Shown: positions 54,680 to 63,936 of the stretch, in pieces
Position numbering within the stretch: the stretch's first letter is position 1
How the letters are laid out: each line of letters opens with the position of its first letter
Origin: Paenibacillus agricola
Lineage (GTDB): Bacteria > Bacillota > Bacilli > Paenibacillales > NBRC-103111
Length of the DNA: 64,000 nt
Direction of reading: 5' to 3'
Assembly: GCF_011440305.1 (NCBI RefSeq)
Contig: NZ_JAAOIW010000007.1
Location: forward strand, 62,001-126,000
Translations under genes and position numbers: made by a program
Notes under the pieces: generated by a model
The model's input: the letters and a program-made list of their open reading frames with translations, nothing else
What the model was told of the DNA's origin: nothing
The model's database searches: none

Positions 54680-56866
54680 CTATAGAGCCGAAACCAGCCC
54701 GCCCTGCTGGATGTGGTACATCTGCGCATACTTCCCTTGCAGCCGCATCAGCGACTCATGGTCGCCGCGCTCCACGATTTGCCCGTGGTCCAGGACGAGA
54801 ATCAAATCGGCGCTTTTGATCGTAGACAACCGATGGGCGATGACGAAGGTCGTACGCCCCTTCTTCACAACCTCAAGCGCGTCCTGAATGACCGCTTCGG
54901 TCTCGGTATCGATGTTGGAGGTCGCTTCATCGAGGATCAGGATCGCCGGGTCAAACGCCAGCGCCCGGGCAAACGAGATCAGCTGCCGCTGCCCCGAGGA
55001 AAGCGTGCTGCCTTTCTCGATCACAGGCTCGTCGATGCCCCGTGGTAGATGCTTCAGCAGCCGCTCGGCGCCCACCGCATCCAGAGCCGACTGCACCCGC
55101 TCCCGCGAAATCGCGGGGTCATTCAAGGATACATTCGATGCCACCGTTCCCGTAAATAAATACGGGTCCTGCAGCACGATGCCCATATGCTCCCGCATGG
55201 ATTGCCGCGGCAGCTTCTGCACATCCATACCGTCGATCGTAATGCGGCCACGCTCTGCATCATAGAAGCGGAACAGCAGGTTCATAACTGAGCTTTTGCC
55301 AGAGCCGGTATGTCCAACGAACGCCACCGTCTGCCCCTGCCTGGCCTCAAAGGAAATGCCTTGCAGCACATATTCGCCTTCTTTGTAGGCGAACCAGACA
55401 TCTTCAAACCGCACATGCCCCTGGTAGCGGTCCATTCGCGCATCCGCCACGTCGTCTCCCGCCACATCCAACAGCTCAAATACCCGTTCAGCCGAGACGA
55501 GCGCTGTTTCCAGGTTCGGCAGCTGGTTGACGATATTGACGATGGGATTGAATAAACGGTTCAGGTAGTCGACAAACGCGTACATCACCCCGAGTGTAAT
55601 CACGCTCTCCGGTCCGCTCAAGGAGGCCCCGCCAAAATACCAGATTAATGACATAAAAGCGATATTCCGAATGACACCGACCAGATTATGCCCGGTCAAG
55701 CCGTTAAGGCTAAGAAGCTTGTTCTGGTACTTAAACAATCGCGAATTGAATACTTCAAATTCGTTGCTGATTGTTTTTTCTTTGCGGAATGCTTTAATGA
55801 TCGGCATCCCTTGGATCGATTCGTTCACCATCCCGTTAATTTCGCTGACGGCTGAGCGGATAATGCGGTTATACCGTTTGGCAAATTTACCATACACATA
55901 CACCCACAGCACTAACGCGGGAACGATAAACAAGCAGATCGCCGCTAGCCTTGCGTCTAGCAGAAATAAGGCGGCAAATATTCCACCCATATAAATCATC
56001 CCCGTAAAAAAGTTCGCCAGCACTGTCACATACAGCTCACGGATAGCTTCCGTGTCATTGGTCACGCGCGATACAACCTTCCCTGCGGGGAGGTTATCGA
56101 AATAACGGATCGGCAGCCGGTTGATCTGGCCGAACACATCATTGCGCATTTTACGGATGATCCGGTTCGCCGAGGCTTGCAGGAAATACCGCTGGCCGTA
56201 GGAGAAAACCGAGGATATAACCAAAAGCCCAAAGTAAAGGTAGCATAAGCGGAGCAAGCCGCCAAATTCCGGCTCAAAAAATGCAAGCAGCTCCGTGGGG
56301 CTTAGCTTTTGGGCGGGATAGGTGTCCACCACCCCTCCCCTTGCAATCGCTATCTGCCCTGGCTCCACCACGCTCCGGGCACCATCTGCGGTTATCGGCT
56401 GGTCGATAAAATAATAGTCCCGGCCCACCTGCAGGACCCGCACCTCAGCCCCGCGGGCTTCACCCTCGCCAAAGCGGTCTTCGCGCTTGTACCGTGCGCC
56501 GTCGTAGGGGACAGCAAACGATCCCGTTGCCTCCGTCCCTACCTCATACCAAGGCTTGCCAATGCCGGAAATGTGCACGTCAATGATCCGTTTGGCCACA
56601 AATGGCCCGGCGAGATCCGTCCCTACCGCGATGGCAAGCATCAACAGAGCCAGCAGCAGCTGGGTTTTATAGTGGAAGGCATAGGTGACAAGCCGCTTGA
56701 TCGTTGCTGTTTTGCTGCGTACACCTTGCACCGCTTCTTCCTCGGGATCCCATTCTATTTCTGCCGCTTTGTCCATCGCTTTAACGGCTTTTTTACCGCC
56801 GCTCTGCTCCAGCTCCTTGTCTGTACCTCGTTCCTTGTTCCCGTTCCTTTTGTTATCCTTGCTCAT
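54680..56866 (-). CDS. bmrD: ABC exporter subunit with canonical ATPase (BmrD/YheH type)
   Basis: A 728-residue half-transporter: six membrane segments fused to an ATPase domain. A long extracytoplasmic insert of about 120 residues lies between membrane segments 1 and 2. Walker A is GHTGSGKSS, the signature is TLSSGQRQL and Walker B is ILILDEATS with the catalytic Glu. A charged N-terminal 45-residue extension precedes the first helix. It pairs with the upstream gene, 7 bases away, as an asymmetric heterodimer of the BmrCD type, which exports drugs. Confidence 0.88.
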   Translation of the reverse strand: MSKDNKRNGNKERGTDKELEQSGGKKAVKAMDKAAEIEWDPEEEAVQGVRSKTATIKRLVTYAFHYKTQLLLALLMLAIAVGTDLAGPFVAKRIIDVHISGIGKPWYEVGTEATGSFAVPYDGARYKREDRFGEGEARGAEVRVLQVGRDYYFIDQPITADGARSVVEPGQIAIARGGVVDTYPAQKLSPTELLAFFEPEFGGLLRLCYLYFGLLVISSVFSYGQRYFLQASANRIIRKMRNDVFGQINRLPIRYFDNLPAGKVVSRVTNDTEAIRELYVTVLANFFTGMIYMGGIFAALFLLDARLAAICLFIVPALVLWVYVYGKFAKRYNRIIRSAVSEINGMVNESIQGMPIIKAFRKEKTISNEFEVFNSRLFKYQNKLLSLNGLTGHNLVGVIRNIAFMSLIWYFGGASLSGPESVITLGVMYAFVDYLNRLFNPIVNIVNQLPNLETALVSAERVFELLDVAGDDVADARMDRYQGHVRFEDVWFAYKEGEYVLQGISFEARQGQTVAFVGHTGSGKSSVMNLLFRFYDAERGRITIDGMDVQKLPRQSMREHMGIVLQDPYLFTGTVASNVSLNDPAISRERVQSALDAVGAERLLKHLPRGIDEPVIEKGSTLSSGQRQLISFARALAFDPAILILDEATSNIDTETEAVIQDALEVVKKGRTTFVIAHRLSTIKSADLILVLDHGQIVERGDHESLMRLQGKYAQMYHIQQGGLVSAL

Positions 56867-56873
56867 TCGTTGC

Positions 56874-58634
56874 TCACCTACCTTCGCCTTCGGTTGTTTC
56901 CGCTTCTATCTGCTGCCGTTCGAATTGCTCTTGGTACCAACCGCCTGCTTGGATCAGCTGTTCATGCGTCCCTTGCTCCCCTATCCGCCCATCATCCAGC
57001 ACCAGAATCCAATCGGCATGCCGGATCGCAGATAAACGATGTGTCGAAATTATTGTGGTTTGATTCAACCGAGATGTACGAATATTCGCGATGATTTCCG
57101 CCTCGGTGCGTGCATCGACTGCTGACATTGCATCATCAAGCATAAGGATCGCCGGGTTCGCAATTAACGCCCGTGCAATCGAGACCCGCTGCTTCTGCCC
57201 TCCGGACAAAGCGACCCCCTTCTCTCCAACCAACGTCTCCAGCCCGTCAGGCAAGTGACGCAGGTCTTTGCTGAATGCCGCCGCCGTTAACGCCTGCTCC
57301 AGCTGCTCCTCCGAGGCTCCGTTGCCGAACCAAATATTATTTTTAACCGTTTTGGAAAATAAAAAGGGCTCCTGCGGCACATAGCCATACCACGTTTTCA
57401 ACCGATCCATCTCTATGCGCTCAATCGGGACACCGGAAATCGCTATCGTCCCCTGCCCTAACGGGTATTCCCGCAGCAGCTGCTTGATCAGAGTGGTTTT
57501 GCCGCTGCCCGTGCGCCCTGCTATGCCAAGTGTGCTTCCCTGCTCCAGATAAAAGGACACCTGATGTAAATTGTCCCTTGAAGAAGACGGGTAGCGGAAC
57601 GTAACCTGCTTAAACTCGATTCGGGTGGGCTGCTCTACCGGTGTCGTTGCCGCTTCCGCAGGCTCAGGCACATCCGGCTTATAGGCCAGCGTTTCGTTAA
57701 CGCGATCCAGAGAGGCATTACCCCGCTGCATCACATTGATCAGCTCGCCAATCGCAAACATGGGCCAAATCAGCATGCCGAGATACACATTAAAAGAGAC
57801 CAGCCCACCGATCGTTAGTTCGTTATGATAAACCAAATTAGCGCCGTAGCCAATTCCAATCAAGTAGCTTATTCCGACCAAAATTTTAATCGTAGGCTCG
57901 AATAAAGCATCAATCCCGGCTACGGCGAGATTTTTTTTCAATACATCGTCGGTAATGCCGGCAAATTGCTTTTCGGAAGCGCGCTCCTGTGTGTACGCAC
58001 GAATAACCCGTGTCCCCGAAATGGTTTCCAGCACCCCGTCATTCATTTCGCCAAAAGCATGCTGCGCATCCATAAACCGTTGGTGGATCCACTTGCCATA
58101 AATACTAACCAGCAGCGCCATAATCGGCAGGGGCAGAATCGAGGCCAAGGTCAGCTTCCAGGAAACAAATACACTCATCGTCACGATCAACGTCAGCATC
58201 CATAGTGTCGAATCGATAAATGTCAAAATACCAAAGCCGGCCGTTTGCGCTACCGCCTTCAGGTCATTGGTCGCCCGCGCCATTAAATCCCCTGTGCGGT
58301 TCCGCTCATAAAAGGTAGGCGTCATCTTCAAAAAATGGCCCATCAGCCGTGATCTCATCATACGTTCCACCACGAACGACCCACCAAAAAGCTGGTACAT
58401 CCATAGGTAAGAGATCATATACACACCAAGCGTAATCCCGCCCAGCTGTAGTAAGGTTGTTGTCATACTCGCCCAGGATACATGTCCAAGCTGTATGGCA
58501 TCTACGGTATTGCCCACTAGCATGGGCGGAATAATGTCCAGCACACCTGCCAGCACAAGCAAGGTAACGGCCACGGTATACCTTTTCCACTCCAGCTTAA
58601 AAAACCATCCTAGCTTTTGCATCACTTGAAGCAT
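56874..58634 (-). CDS. bmrC: ABC exporter subunit with degenerate ATPase site (BmrC/YheI type)
   Basis: A 586-residue half-transporter with six membrane segments and an ATPase domain. Walker A is GRTGSGKTT, the signature is ALSGGQKQR, but Walker B reads LMLDDAMSAVD, with Asp where the catalytic Glu should be. That degenerate site is typical of the BmrC/TM287 subunit in heterodimeric exporters. GGAGGG lies 6 bases before ATG 58634. Upstream are two terminators and a leader ORF. Confidence 0.88.
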   Translation of the reverse strand: MLQVMQKLGWFFKLEWKRYTVAVTLLVLAGVLDIIPPMLVGNTVDAIQLGHVSWASMTTTLLQLGGITLGVYMISYLWMYQLFGGSFVVERMMRSRLMGHFLKMTPTFYERNRTGDLMARATNDLKAVAQTAGFGILTFIDSTLWMLTLIVTMSVFVSWKLTLASILPLPIMALLVSIYGKWIHQRFMDAQHAFGEMNDGVLETISGTRVIRAYTQERASEKQFAGITDDVLKKNLAVAGIDALFEPTIKILVGISYLIGIGYGANLVYHNELTIGGLVSFNVYLGMLIWPMFAIGELINVMQRGNASLDRVNETLAYKPDVPEPAEAATTPVEQPTRIEFKQVTFRYPSSSRDNLHQVSFYLEQGSTLGIAGRTGSGKTTLIKQLLREYPLGQGTIAISGVPIERIEMDRLKTWYGYVPQEPFLFSKTVKNNIWFGNGASEEQLEQALTAAAFSKDLRHLPDGLETLVGEKGVALSGGQKQRVSIARALIANPAILMLDDAMSAVDARTEAEIIANIRTSRLNQTTIISTHRLSAIRHADWILVLDDGRIGEQGTHEQLIQAGGWYQEQFERQQIEAETTEGEGR

Positions 58635-58661
58635 AGGTCACCCTCCTATCTAGTTGTTATA

Positions 58662-58695
58662 ACAATAAAAGCACACCGCTTGTAGGCGATGTGCT
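58662..58695 (-). terminator. Second attenuator terminator of the bmrCD operon
   Basis: AGCACATCGC / GCGGTGTGCT hairpin (58670-58695) with tail TTTATTG, about 30 bases before the bmrC start codon. Confidence 0.72.
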
Positions 58696-58700
58696 CCATG

Positions 58701-58736
58701 AATAAAGCCCCTACCACAAGACATGTGATAGGGGCT
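58701..58736 (-). terminator. First attenuator terminator of the bmrCD operon
   Basis: AGCCCCTA/TAGGGGCT stem (58706-58736) with inner ACA/TGT pairing and tail TTTATT. Its 5' arm CCCCTATC (58727-58734) can alternatively pair with GATAGG sequences in and just after the leader ORF. Confidence 0.78.
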
Positions 58737-58784
58737 GTTGGTTTTGTATGGTAGCATTTGTTTAGCAAACCTATCCAGGCATTG

Positions 58785-58907
58785 CTATCTGCGTACCCTA
58801 TCAAGCTCCTTATAAGCCAAGGAATCCCTATCATCATTTATGAAATTGTATAGACAACCACGATGGCGCACATGCGGACGGATATTATCGCTATTCATAA
58901 TCATCAT
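58785..58907 (-). CDS. Leader peptide upstream of the bmrCD-type operon
   Basis: A 40-residue frame starting MMIMNSDNIRPHVRHRG and ending LAYKELDRVRR, with a strong AGGAGGAG 6 bases before ATG 58907. It has no membrane segment and is rich in Arg, Asp and His. Position, ribosome site and following tandem terminators match bmrB of B. subtilis, whose translation controls bmrCD by attenuation. The stop codon lies in the stem TAGCAA/TTGCTA (58782-58787 with 58763-58768), whose loop contains GATAGG. Confidence 0.72.
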   Translation of the reverse strand: MMIMNSDNIRPHVRHRGCLYNFINDDRDSLAYKELDRVRR

Positions 58908-58961
58908 GGGGGCTCCTCCTTCTAGGATACATGGGGTTATAAGCATTTGTATATGAGAGTA

Positions 58962-58990
58962 AATTAACATGAGATGTTAATTCCTGTCAA
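58962..58990 (-). promoter_or_regulatory. Promoter and inverted-repeat operator of the bmr leader
   Basis: TTGACA at 58985-58990, then a perfect inverted repeat TTAACAT-CTC-ATGTTAA (58964-58980) in the spacer. A -10 at 17 bases would be the poor TTAATT (58962-58967). A repressor or an AbrB-like regulator could act here. Confidence 0.5.
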
Positions 58991-59012
58991 TCTTTCTGGC
59001 TGGAAATATTAA

Positions 59013-61481
59013 CTATAATCGTTCTTTCTTGTAGTGCTTCCATTCCTCCGGCAGCAGGCGTTGGTACTGGGGCTGAAGGTAACGGTCATCGACTAGCACT
59101 AGCTTTCCGTGGTCTTGCTCGGAGCGAATTAATCGCCCGCCGGCTTGCAGCACCTTATTCATACCCGGAAACACATAGGCATAGTCATAGCCATTGTAGC
59201 CGGAGCTGTTAAAATATTCTTTAATAATATTGCGCTCCAAACCAATCTGCGGGAGCCCTACGCCAACTACAACCACTCCATTCAAACGATCCCCTACCAA
59301 ATCGATGCCCTCGGAAAAAATCCCGCCCATTACAGCAAATCCGGCAAAAGCCTGTTCCTTATCTGCAGTGAATGCTGCTAGAAAGCTTTCCCTTGCCTCC
59401 TCTGTCATATCTGGGTGCTGCAGGATCGTTTGCTTGTATAGATGCGTTTGTGCGCCAGTTTGCGCATGTAGATGCGCATCCCCTGCTTCAAGCATAAAAG
59501 CCTCGTACACATCATTCATATAGGCATAGGACGGAAAGAAGAACAAATAATTGCCCGGACTTGTCTCCAGCAGCCGATGAAGCATTTGTACCAGTGGCGC
59601 TTTCGTTCGTTCCCTATCATGATAGCGGGTGGATAAGGGCTGAACCACTATCTCCAGCTGCTCACGGTTAAATGGGGACGGAATCGAAATCGTATAATCC
59701 TCATCCCCTGCTCCAAGCATGTTCATAAAATAGCTAAAGGGCGTTAAAGTGGCCGAGAAGTAAATATGGGAGCGGTAGCCCTTGCCCATTTGCTGCAGAA
59801 GGTATGAAGGATCCAGGCAAAACAGCTTGAGCTGCACCTCGCTTTTCGAGCATTCCGCGTAGGTGACATACCGCTGGTCATAGAGGCTGGCAATTCGCAC
59901 AAAGCTTTGGGCGGCAAAATAGATCTCCAGCAGCATCGGATTAGCTGTTAAAGCGCCGCGGTCTTGCCCCTGCGCCAACAACGCTTTTTCCGCTTGTACA
60001 ATAAACGCCTCAACCTCTTCGAGCAGCTCTTTAGGCAGCTCCCGGTCGATACGGACCGGTTCCTCACTTTGCTTGCGTAATGCAATGAACTGGGCATTTA
60101 CGGCCTTCGCCGCTTTGCTAACGTCAATATTAACTACTTTATATACTCGTTGCACCTCCAAGAAGGCAGATTTATGCAATGTCGCCGAGAACATCTCCCT
60201 GGCTCGATCGACCAAATTATGCGCCTCATCGACCAATAAAACGGTCTGCTTCTTGTGCTCCGCAAGCAGCCGCTTCAAAGCAATGCGCGGATCGAATACG
60301 TAATTGTAATCGCCTATAATGACATCCGCGGCATAAGCGGCATCCAGTGACATCTCGAATGGGCATACCCGATGCTTGCGTGCATACTGCTCAATGACCG
60401 GCCGTGTCATCAGCGTTTCATTGGCCAAGAGGTCGAGCAGCGCCCCGTTAATCCGGTCATAATAGCCATCGGCAAATTCACAATGCTCCTTCGTACAGCG
60501 CACCTCGTCTTGGAAGCATATTTTGTCCTTGGCGGTTAGCGTCACTGTATGGATATGAAGCCCTGACGCCTGCATGAGCGCGAAAGCATCCTCAGCAGCC
60601 GTTCGTGTAATCGTCCTGGCGGTCAGGTAAAAAATACGCTGCAGCAGCCCTTTACCCATCGCCTTCAGCGACGGAAAAATCGTCGAAATCGTCTTGCCTA
60701 TGCCCGTAGGCGCTTTGGCGAACAGCTTGCCGCCGGCTTCGATCGATTGGTACACGGCTCCCGCCAGCTTCCGCTGCCCCTCCCGGTACGCTTCGAACGG
60801 AAAATCCAGCTGCTGGATACTGCTGTCCCGCTTATTCGTATGACGTTGCAGCATCTCTGCGTATGGCGCATACTTGCTGACAACGTCCATCACAAAATGC
60901 TCCAGCTCCTGCCGTGTAACCTCCTGCACAAACCGCTGCTGCTGCTCGGTGTCCACCTGGACATAGGTCAGCTGGACACGCATCCGTTCGACGCCATTCG
61001 CTTTGGCGTACATATAGGCGTAGCATTTGGCCTGTGCCCAATGTACAGGGTACATCTGCTCCGTGATTAAATCGACCGCCATCCCGGTCGATTTAATCTC
61101 ATCAATCGTGAAAAGACCGGAAGCGGCGCCCACATGAGTGGCGCCCTCCAAGTGCTCCATACGCGTCGTGTAGTTTGCCTTCGCATCCCCCTCGGTCTCC
61201 GTATGCTGGCTTGGAGCCAACAGCCCATCGCAGCGCCCATCAATGACAAACAGGAGATCGCCTATAGCGATCTCCGTGCTCAGGTACACTTCCTTCAAGT
61301 CATGCTCCTGGTATAGCTTTTGTATTTTTTGATGGGCTTTTGTGCCCTCGGTTAGCGAGCTGGTTGTCCGAAATCTGGAATCAATACTCCCAGCGCGGAA
61401 CACATATTCGACCAAGGCTCTTACTGCTATTTGTATTCGTTCAGGTATATTTTGTACAGACTCTGGCATATAATCACCCAT
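59013..61481 (-). CDS. DinG/XPD-type helicase with N-terminal PD-(D/E)XK nuclease-like domain
   Basis: An 822-residue protein. The first 230 residues resemble a Cas4/RecB-type nuclease (VIDGRCDGLL and FTIDEIKST with the E-x-K pair). A superfamily 2 helicase follows: Walker A APTGIGKT, then four Cys of an iron-sulfur cluster (CFQDEVRC, HCEF, VCPFE), DEAH in LLVDEAHNL, and motif VI QAGGRLIRSEQD. XPD-like helicases unwind DNA 5' to 3'. ATG 61481 lacks a ribosome site; in-frame ATG 61469 has a weak GGTGAT. The helicase identity is firm, nuclease activity is inferred. Confidence 0.82.
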   Translation of the reverse strand: MGDYMPESVQNIPERIQIAVRALVEYVFRAGSIDSRFRTTSSLTEGTKAHQKIQKLYQEHDLKEVYLSTEIAIGDLLFVIDGRCDGLLAPSQHTETEGDAKANYTTRMEHLEGATHVGAASGLFTIDEIKSTGMAVDLITEQMYPVHWAQAKCYAYMYAKANGVERMRVQLTYVQVDTEQQQRFVQEVTRQELEHFVMDVVSKYAPYAEMLQRHTNKRDSSIQQLDFPFEAYREGQRKLAGAVYQSIEAGGKLFAKAPTGIGKTISTIFPSLKAMGKGLLQRIFYLTARTITRTAAEDAFALMQASGLHIHTVTLTAKDKICFQDEVRCTKEHCEFADGYYDRINGALLDLLANETLMTRPVIEQYARKHRVCPFEMSLDAAYAADVIIGDYNYVFDPRIALKRLLAEHKKQTVLLVDEAHNLVDRAREMFSATLHKSAFLEVQRVYKVVNIDVSKAAKAVNAQFIALRKQSEEPVRIDRELPKELLEEVEAFIVQAEKALLAQGQDRGALTANPMLLEIYFAAQSFVRIASLYDQRYVTYAECSKSEVQLKLFCLDPSYLLQQMGKGYRSHIYFSATLTPFSYFMNMLGAGDEDYTISIPSPFNREQLEIVVQPLSTRYHDRERTKAPLVQMLHRLLETSPGNYLFFFPSYAYMNDVYEAFMLEAGDAHLHAQTGAQTHLYKQTILQHPDMTEEARESFLAAFTADKEQAFAGFAVMGGIFSEGIDLVGDRLNGVVVVGVGLPQIGLERNIIKEYFNSSGYNGYDYAYVFPGMNKVLQAGGRLIRSEQDHGKLVLVDDRYLQPQYQRLLPEEWKHYKKERL

Positions 61482-61568
61482 TCATTGAGAAGGAAAGGTT
61501 ACTATTCCGATTATACATACGCCTTTATTATAGCACACATATGTTCGTATATCATCCATGGCTCATTG

Positions 61569-62849
61569 TTAATCCATGATGACTGTTTTATTCGGATCTC
61601 TCAAGAAGGCAAACATCGTTTTAATTTGGCTTTCTGTATTCCGTTCAGTAGATAATTCCGGCAATTGATGCTCCGCGAAAAATCGAACCTCGCTCGTTTC
61701 CACCCCACCAACAGCTTGCCCCCCAACAATTCGGCAATGTATAAACATTTTATAAACATGGTAAGGCTCTGGTGGATGGTTATGGAACTTTTTGTCCAAC
61801 ACGGCGAGCAGCCTCACGGGCACTACGTCAAATCCCGCTTCTTCTTGAATCTCTTTCACGGCTACCTCGGATGCTGAATAACCGATATCAGCCCAGCCTC
61901 CAGGGAGCGCCCAGGCACCATCACTTTTTTCCCTGACTAACAAGATCGTATCGCCTTCAAATACAACACCACGCACATCTACCTTGGGAGTAGCATATCC
62001 CGTTTCATTGGCAAAGCTTAATTGGATCTGATCCGTCCCGGCCAATGTATAGTTATCAAGAATATCCACGCTGATCTGCCTTAGCGCTTCATAGCGCTCT
62101 AGGTCGAATACATCCTTGGCATACGTTAATCCGATTTGGGCAATCGATTGAATTTGCTTGGCCCAGTCCAGCCATTTGATGGATCCATTCGCCTCATTTA
62201 GCCGTGGGTTGCCCAGCAGCTCTAGAAACTGCCCTACTTTAGTGAAAATAAGGTCGGGCTCTACTTCAAAATGAATACTTTGATAAGTAGACAGCCACTG
62301 CACGCCGTAAGTCCGCAACCCCGCTGCCTTCCCCGCCTTAATATCCGCATGGCTATCGCCCACAAAAACAGCTTCATCCTTGGAAACACCTAGAAACGCT
62401 AACGCGATCCCGATCCCCTCAGGGTCTGGCTTCGCTTTTTGCACATCGTCTCCAGTAATAACAATATCAAAAAAATGCGCCATCTTCAGCGACTTTGCGG
62501 ATATGTCAAAGGCTTTTCGGCTTTTGCCCGTGATCACCCCCATTGGGATCCGGTTGGATTGTAAATAGTGTAGCAGCTTATATATGTCATCCGAGCCATG
62601 TACTTGTGTCGTATGGTCGGTTTGATAGATTTCGTAATAGTCAGCGATTGCTTGTGGAATGCTTTGCTTGTTTGCAAGGTTCTCCGCAATAATGCCGTCC
62701 TCTGTAGGGCCAAACATCGCGATTAATTGTTCGGTGGATACCTCGCGGTTATCATATTTCTTAAAAATACGTTTAAATGCATAAAAAGACAGCTCCAATG
62801 TATCCGCCAGAGTCCCGTCAAAATCGAACAATACCGCCTTAATAGCCAC
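61569..62849 (-). CDS. HAD phosphatase-NUDIX hydrolase fusion
   Basis: A 426-residue fusion. Residues 1-215 form a HAD hydrolase (FDFDGTLADT motif I, GVITGKSRKA motif II, KPDPEGI motif III, VGDSHADIKAG motif IV), close to pyrophosphatase or phosphoglycolate phosphatase types. Residues about 230-275 match the helical domain often placed before NUDIX. The rest is a NUDIX domain with GGWADIGYSASEVAVKEIQEEAGF, where K replaces the usual R of REXXEE. GTG 62849 follows AAGGGAG; the out-of-frame ATG next to it is not used. No break or frameshift is seen between the parts. Confidence 0.85.
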   Translation of the reverse strand: MAIKAVLFDFDGTLADTLELSFYAFKRIFKKYDNREVSTEQLIAMFGPTEDGIIAENLANKQSIPQAIADYYEIYQTDHTTQVHGSDDIYKLLHYLQSNRIPMGVITGKSRKAFDISAKSLKMAHFFDIVITGDDVQKAKPDPEGIGIALAFLGVSKDEAVFVGDSHADIKAGKAAGLRTYGVQWLSTYQSIHFEVEPDLIFTKVGQFLELLGNPRLNEANGSIKWLDWAKQIQSIAQIGLTYAKDVFDLERYEALRQISVDILDNYTLAGTDQIQLSFANETGYATPKVDVRGVVFEGDTILLVREKSDGAWALPGGWADIGYSASEVAVKEIQEEAGFDVVPVRLLAVLDKKFHNHPPEPYHVYKMFIHCRIVGGQAVGGVETSEVRFFAEHQLPELSTERNTESQIKTMFAFLRDPNKTVIMD

Positions 62850-62911
62850 ATGCCCACTCCCTTAAAAAGGTAATTTTTTTTCATTATACACTTTTTTCAG
62901 CAGTTAGATCT

Positions 62912-62961
62912 AATCAAAAATAGAAAAGCGGTACCCTGCTCTAAGGAGCAAAAGTACCGCT
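62912..62961 (-). terminator. Terminator of the peroxiredoxin gene
   Basis: AGCGGTAC/GTACCGCT outer stem (62927-62961) with inner GCTC/GAGC and minus-strand tail TTTCTATTTTTG. Confidence 0.85.
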
Positions 62962-63012
62962 ATTTAAGGGCTATTGTGACTGGGGATAAGCTAAAGCTAG
63001 AAGTCTTTTAGG

Positions 63013-63591
63013 TCAGCCTAGCAGCTTTTCGCCGGGCTTCCAATTCGCCGGGCATAAGCCTCCGGCTTGAAGAGCTTGCAGAATACGCAAGGTTTCTTCA
63101 ACGCTACGACCAACATTCATATCAGTGACGACCTGGTAGCGCAAAATGCCATCAGGATCAATGATAAACAATCCTCGGTGCGCGGCACCCGATGCTTCGT
63201 CAAGAATACCGTAGGCACTTGCCACTTCCTTCGTAAAGTCGGAAGCGATCGGGTACTGGATGCTGCCGATACCGCTTTGGTCGCGTGGCGTTTGGATCCA
63301 AGCTCGGTGCGTATATACACTATCGACGGAAGCACCGACGATTTCGCAATCCAGCTCGCGGAATGCCTCGGCATGGTCGCTGAAAGCAATGATTTCAGTT
63401 GGGCACACGTAGGTGAAATCGTACGGCCAGAAGAAGAACAGCAGCCACTTCCCTGCGTAGTCCTCTAAAGCTACGTTTTCCTCCAAGGTTTCCATATTTT
63501 TCGTTGATGGCAGGTTAAAGGAGGGTGCCTTTACCCCTATTTTTGCCTGAGTAACGGTTGGTGTTGGGTAAGCTTGCGTTTGTAATGTCAT
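63013..63591 (-). CDS. 2-Cys peroxiredoxin
   Basis: A 192-residue thiol peroxidase of the AhpC/Prx1 type that reduces hydrogen peroxide and organic peroxides. The peroxidatic cysteine is C63 in FTYVCPTE and the resolving cysteine is C180 in GGLCPANW, so it is a typical 2-Cys enzyme. ATG 63591 follows AGGAGG; the frame upstream to 63672 has no site. A glutaredoxin-like gene ends 99 bases upstream in the same direction and could supply electrons. Confidence 0.94.
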   Translation of the reverse strand: MTLQTQAYPTPTVTQAKIGVKAPSFNLPSTKNMETLEENVALEDYAGKWLLFFFWPYDFTYVCPTEIIAFSDHAEAFRELDCEIVGASVDSVYTHRAWIQTPRDQSGIGSIQYPIASDFTKEVASAYGILDEASGAAHRGLFIIDPDGILRYQVVTDMNVGRSVEETLRILQALQAGGLCPANWKPGEKLLG

Positions 63592-63690
63592 TTGTGTGTT
63601 CCTCCTATTTAAGTATGATAGATTCAAGTATGACGAAATTTTTTCGTGTATCTGGAAATTACGCTCAATCAAGGCAATGGACCTGGCAAC

Positions 63691-63936
63691 TTATAGTGTA
63701 GCTAACGCTTTTTTCAGCTTGGTGGGGTTATTGCCCAGAATGCGGTGCTCACCAATCACGGTTACAGGAATCGAGCTCATTCCCATGCTTTGCAGCTCTT
63801 CGGCGTATTGGTCGTTATTTTCGACATTGCGCTCTTCAAAGGCGATGTTCTCTTCGTTTAAATATTTTTTTAACTGTGTGCAATACGGGCAGTGGTTACC
63901 GGTGTAGACGATAACATTAGCTGTAGCTGTGGACAT
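63691..63936 (-). CDS. Glutaredoxin-like thiol protein
   Basis: An 81-residue thioredoxin-fold protein with active site CPYC (C16 and C19), the cis-Pro in SSIPVTVIG and the GNNPTKLKKAL C-terminus. The size and motif fit the NrdH/glutaredoxin group. ATG 63936 follows AAGGAG with 8-base spacing. It precedes the peroxiredoxin gene, so it may act as its reductant; that is inference. Confidence 0.9.
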   Translation of the reverse strand: MSTATANVIVYTGNHCPYCTQLKKYLNEENIAFEERNVENNDQYAEELQSMGMSSIPVTVIGEHRILGNNPTKLKKALATL

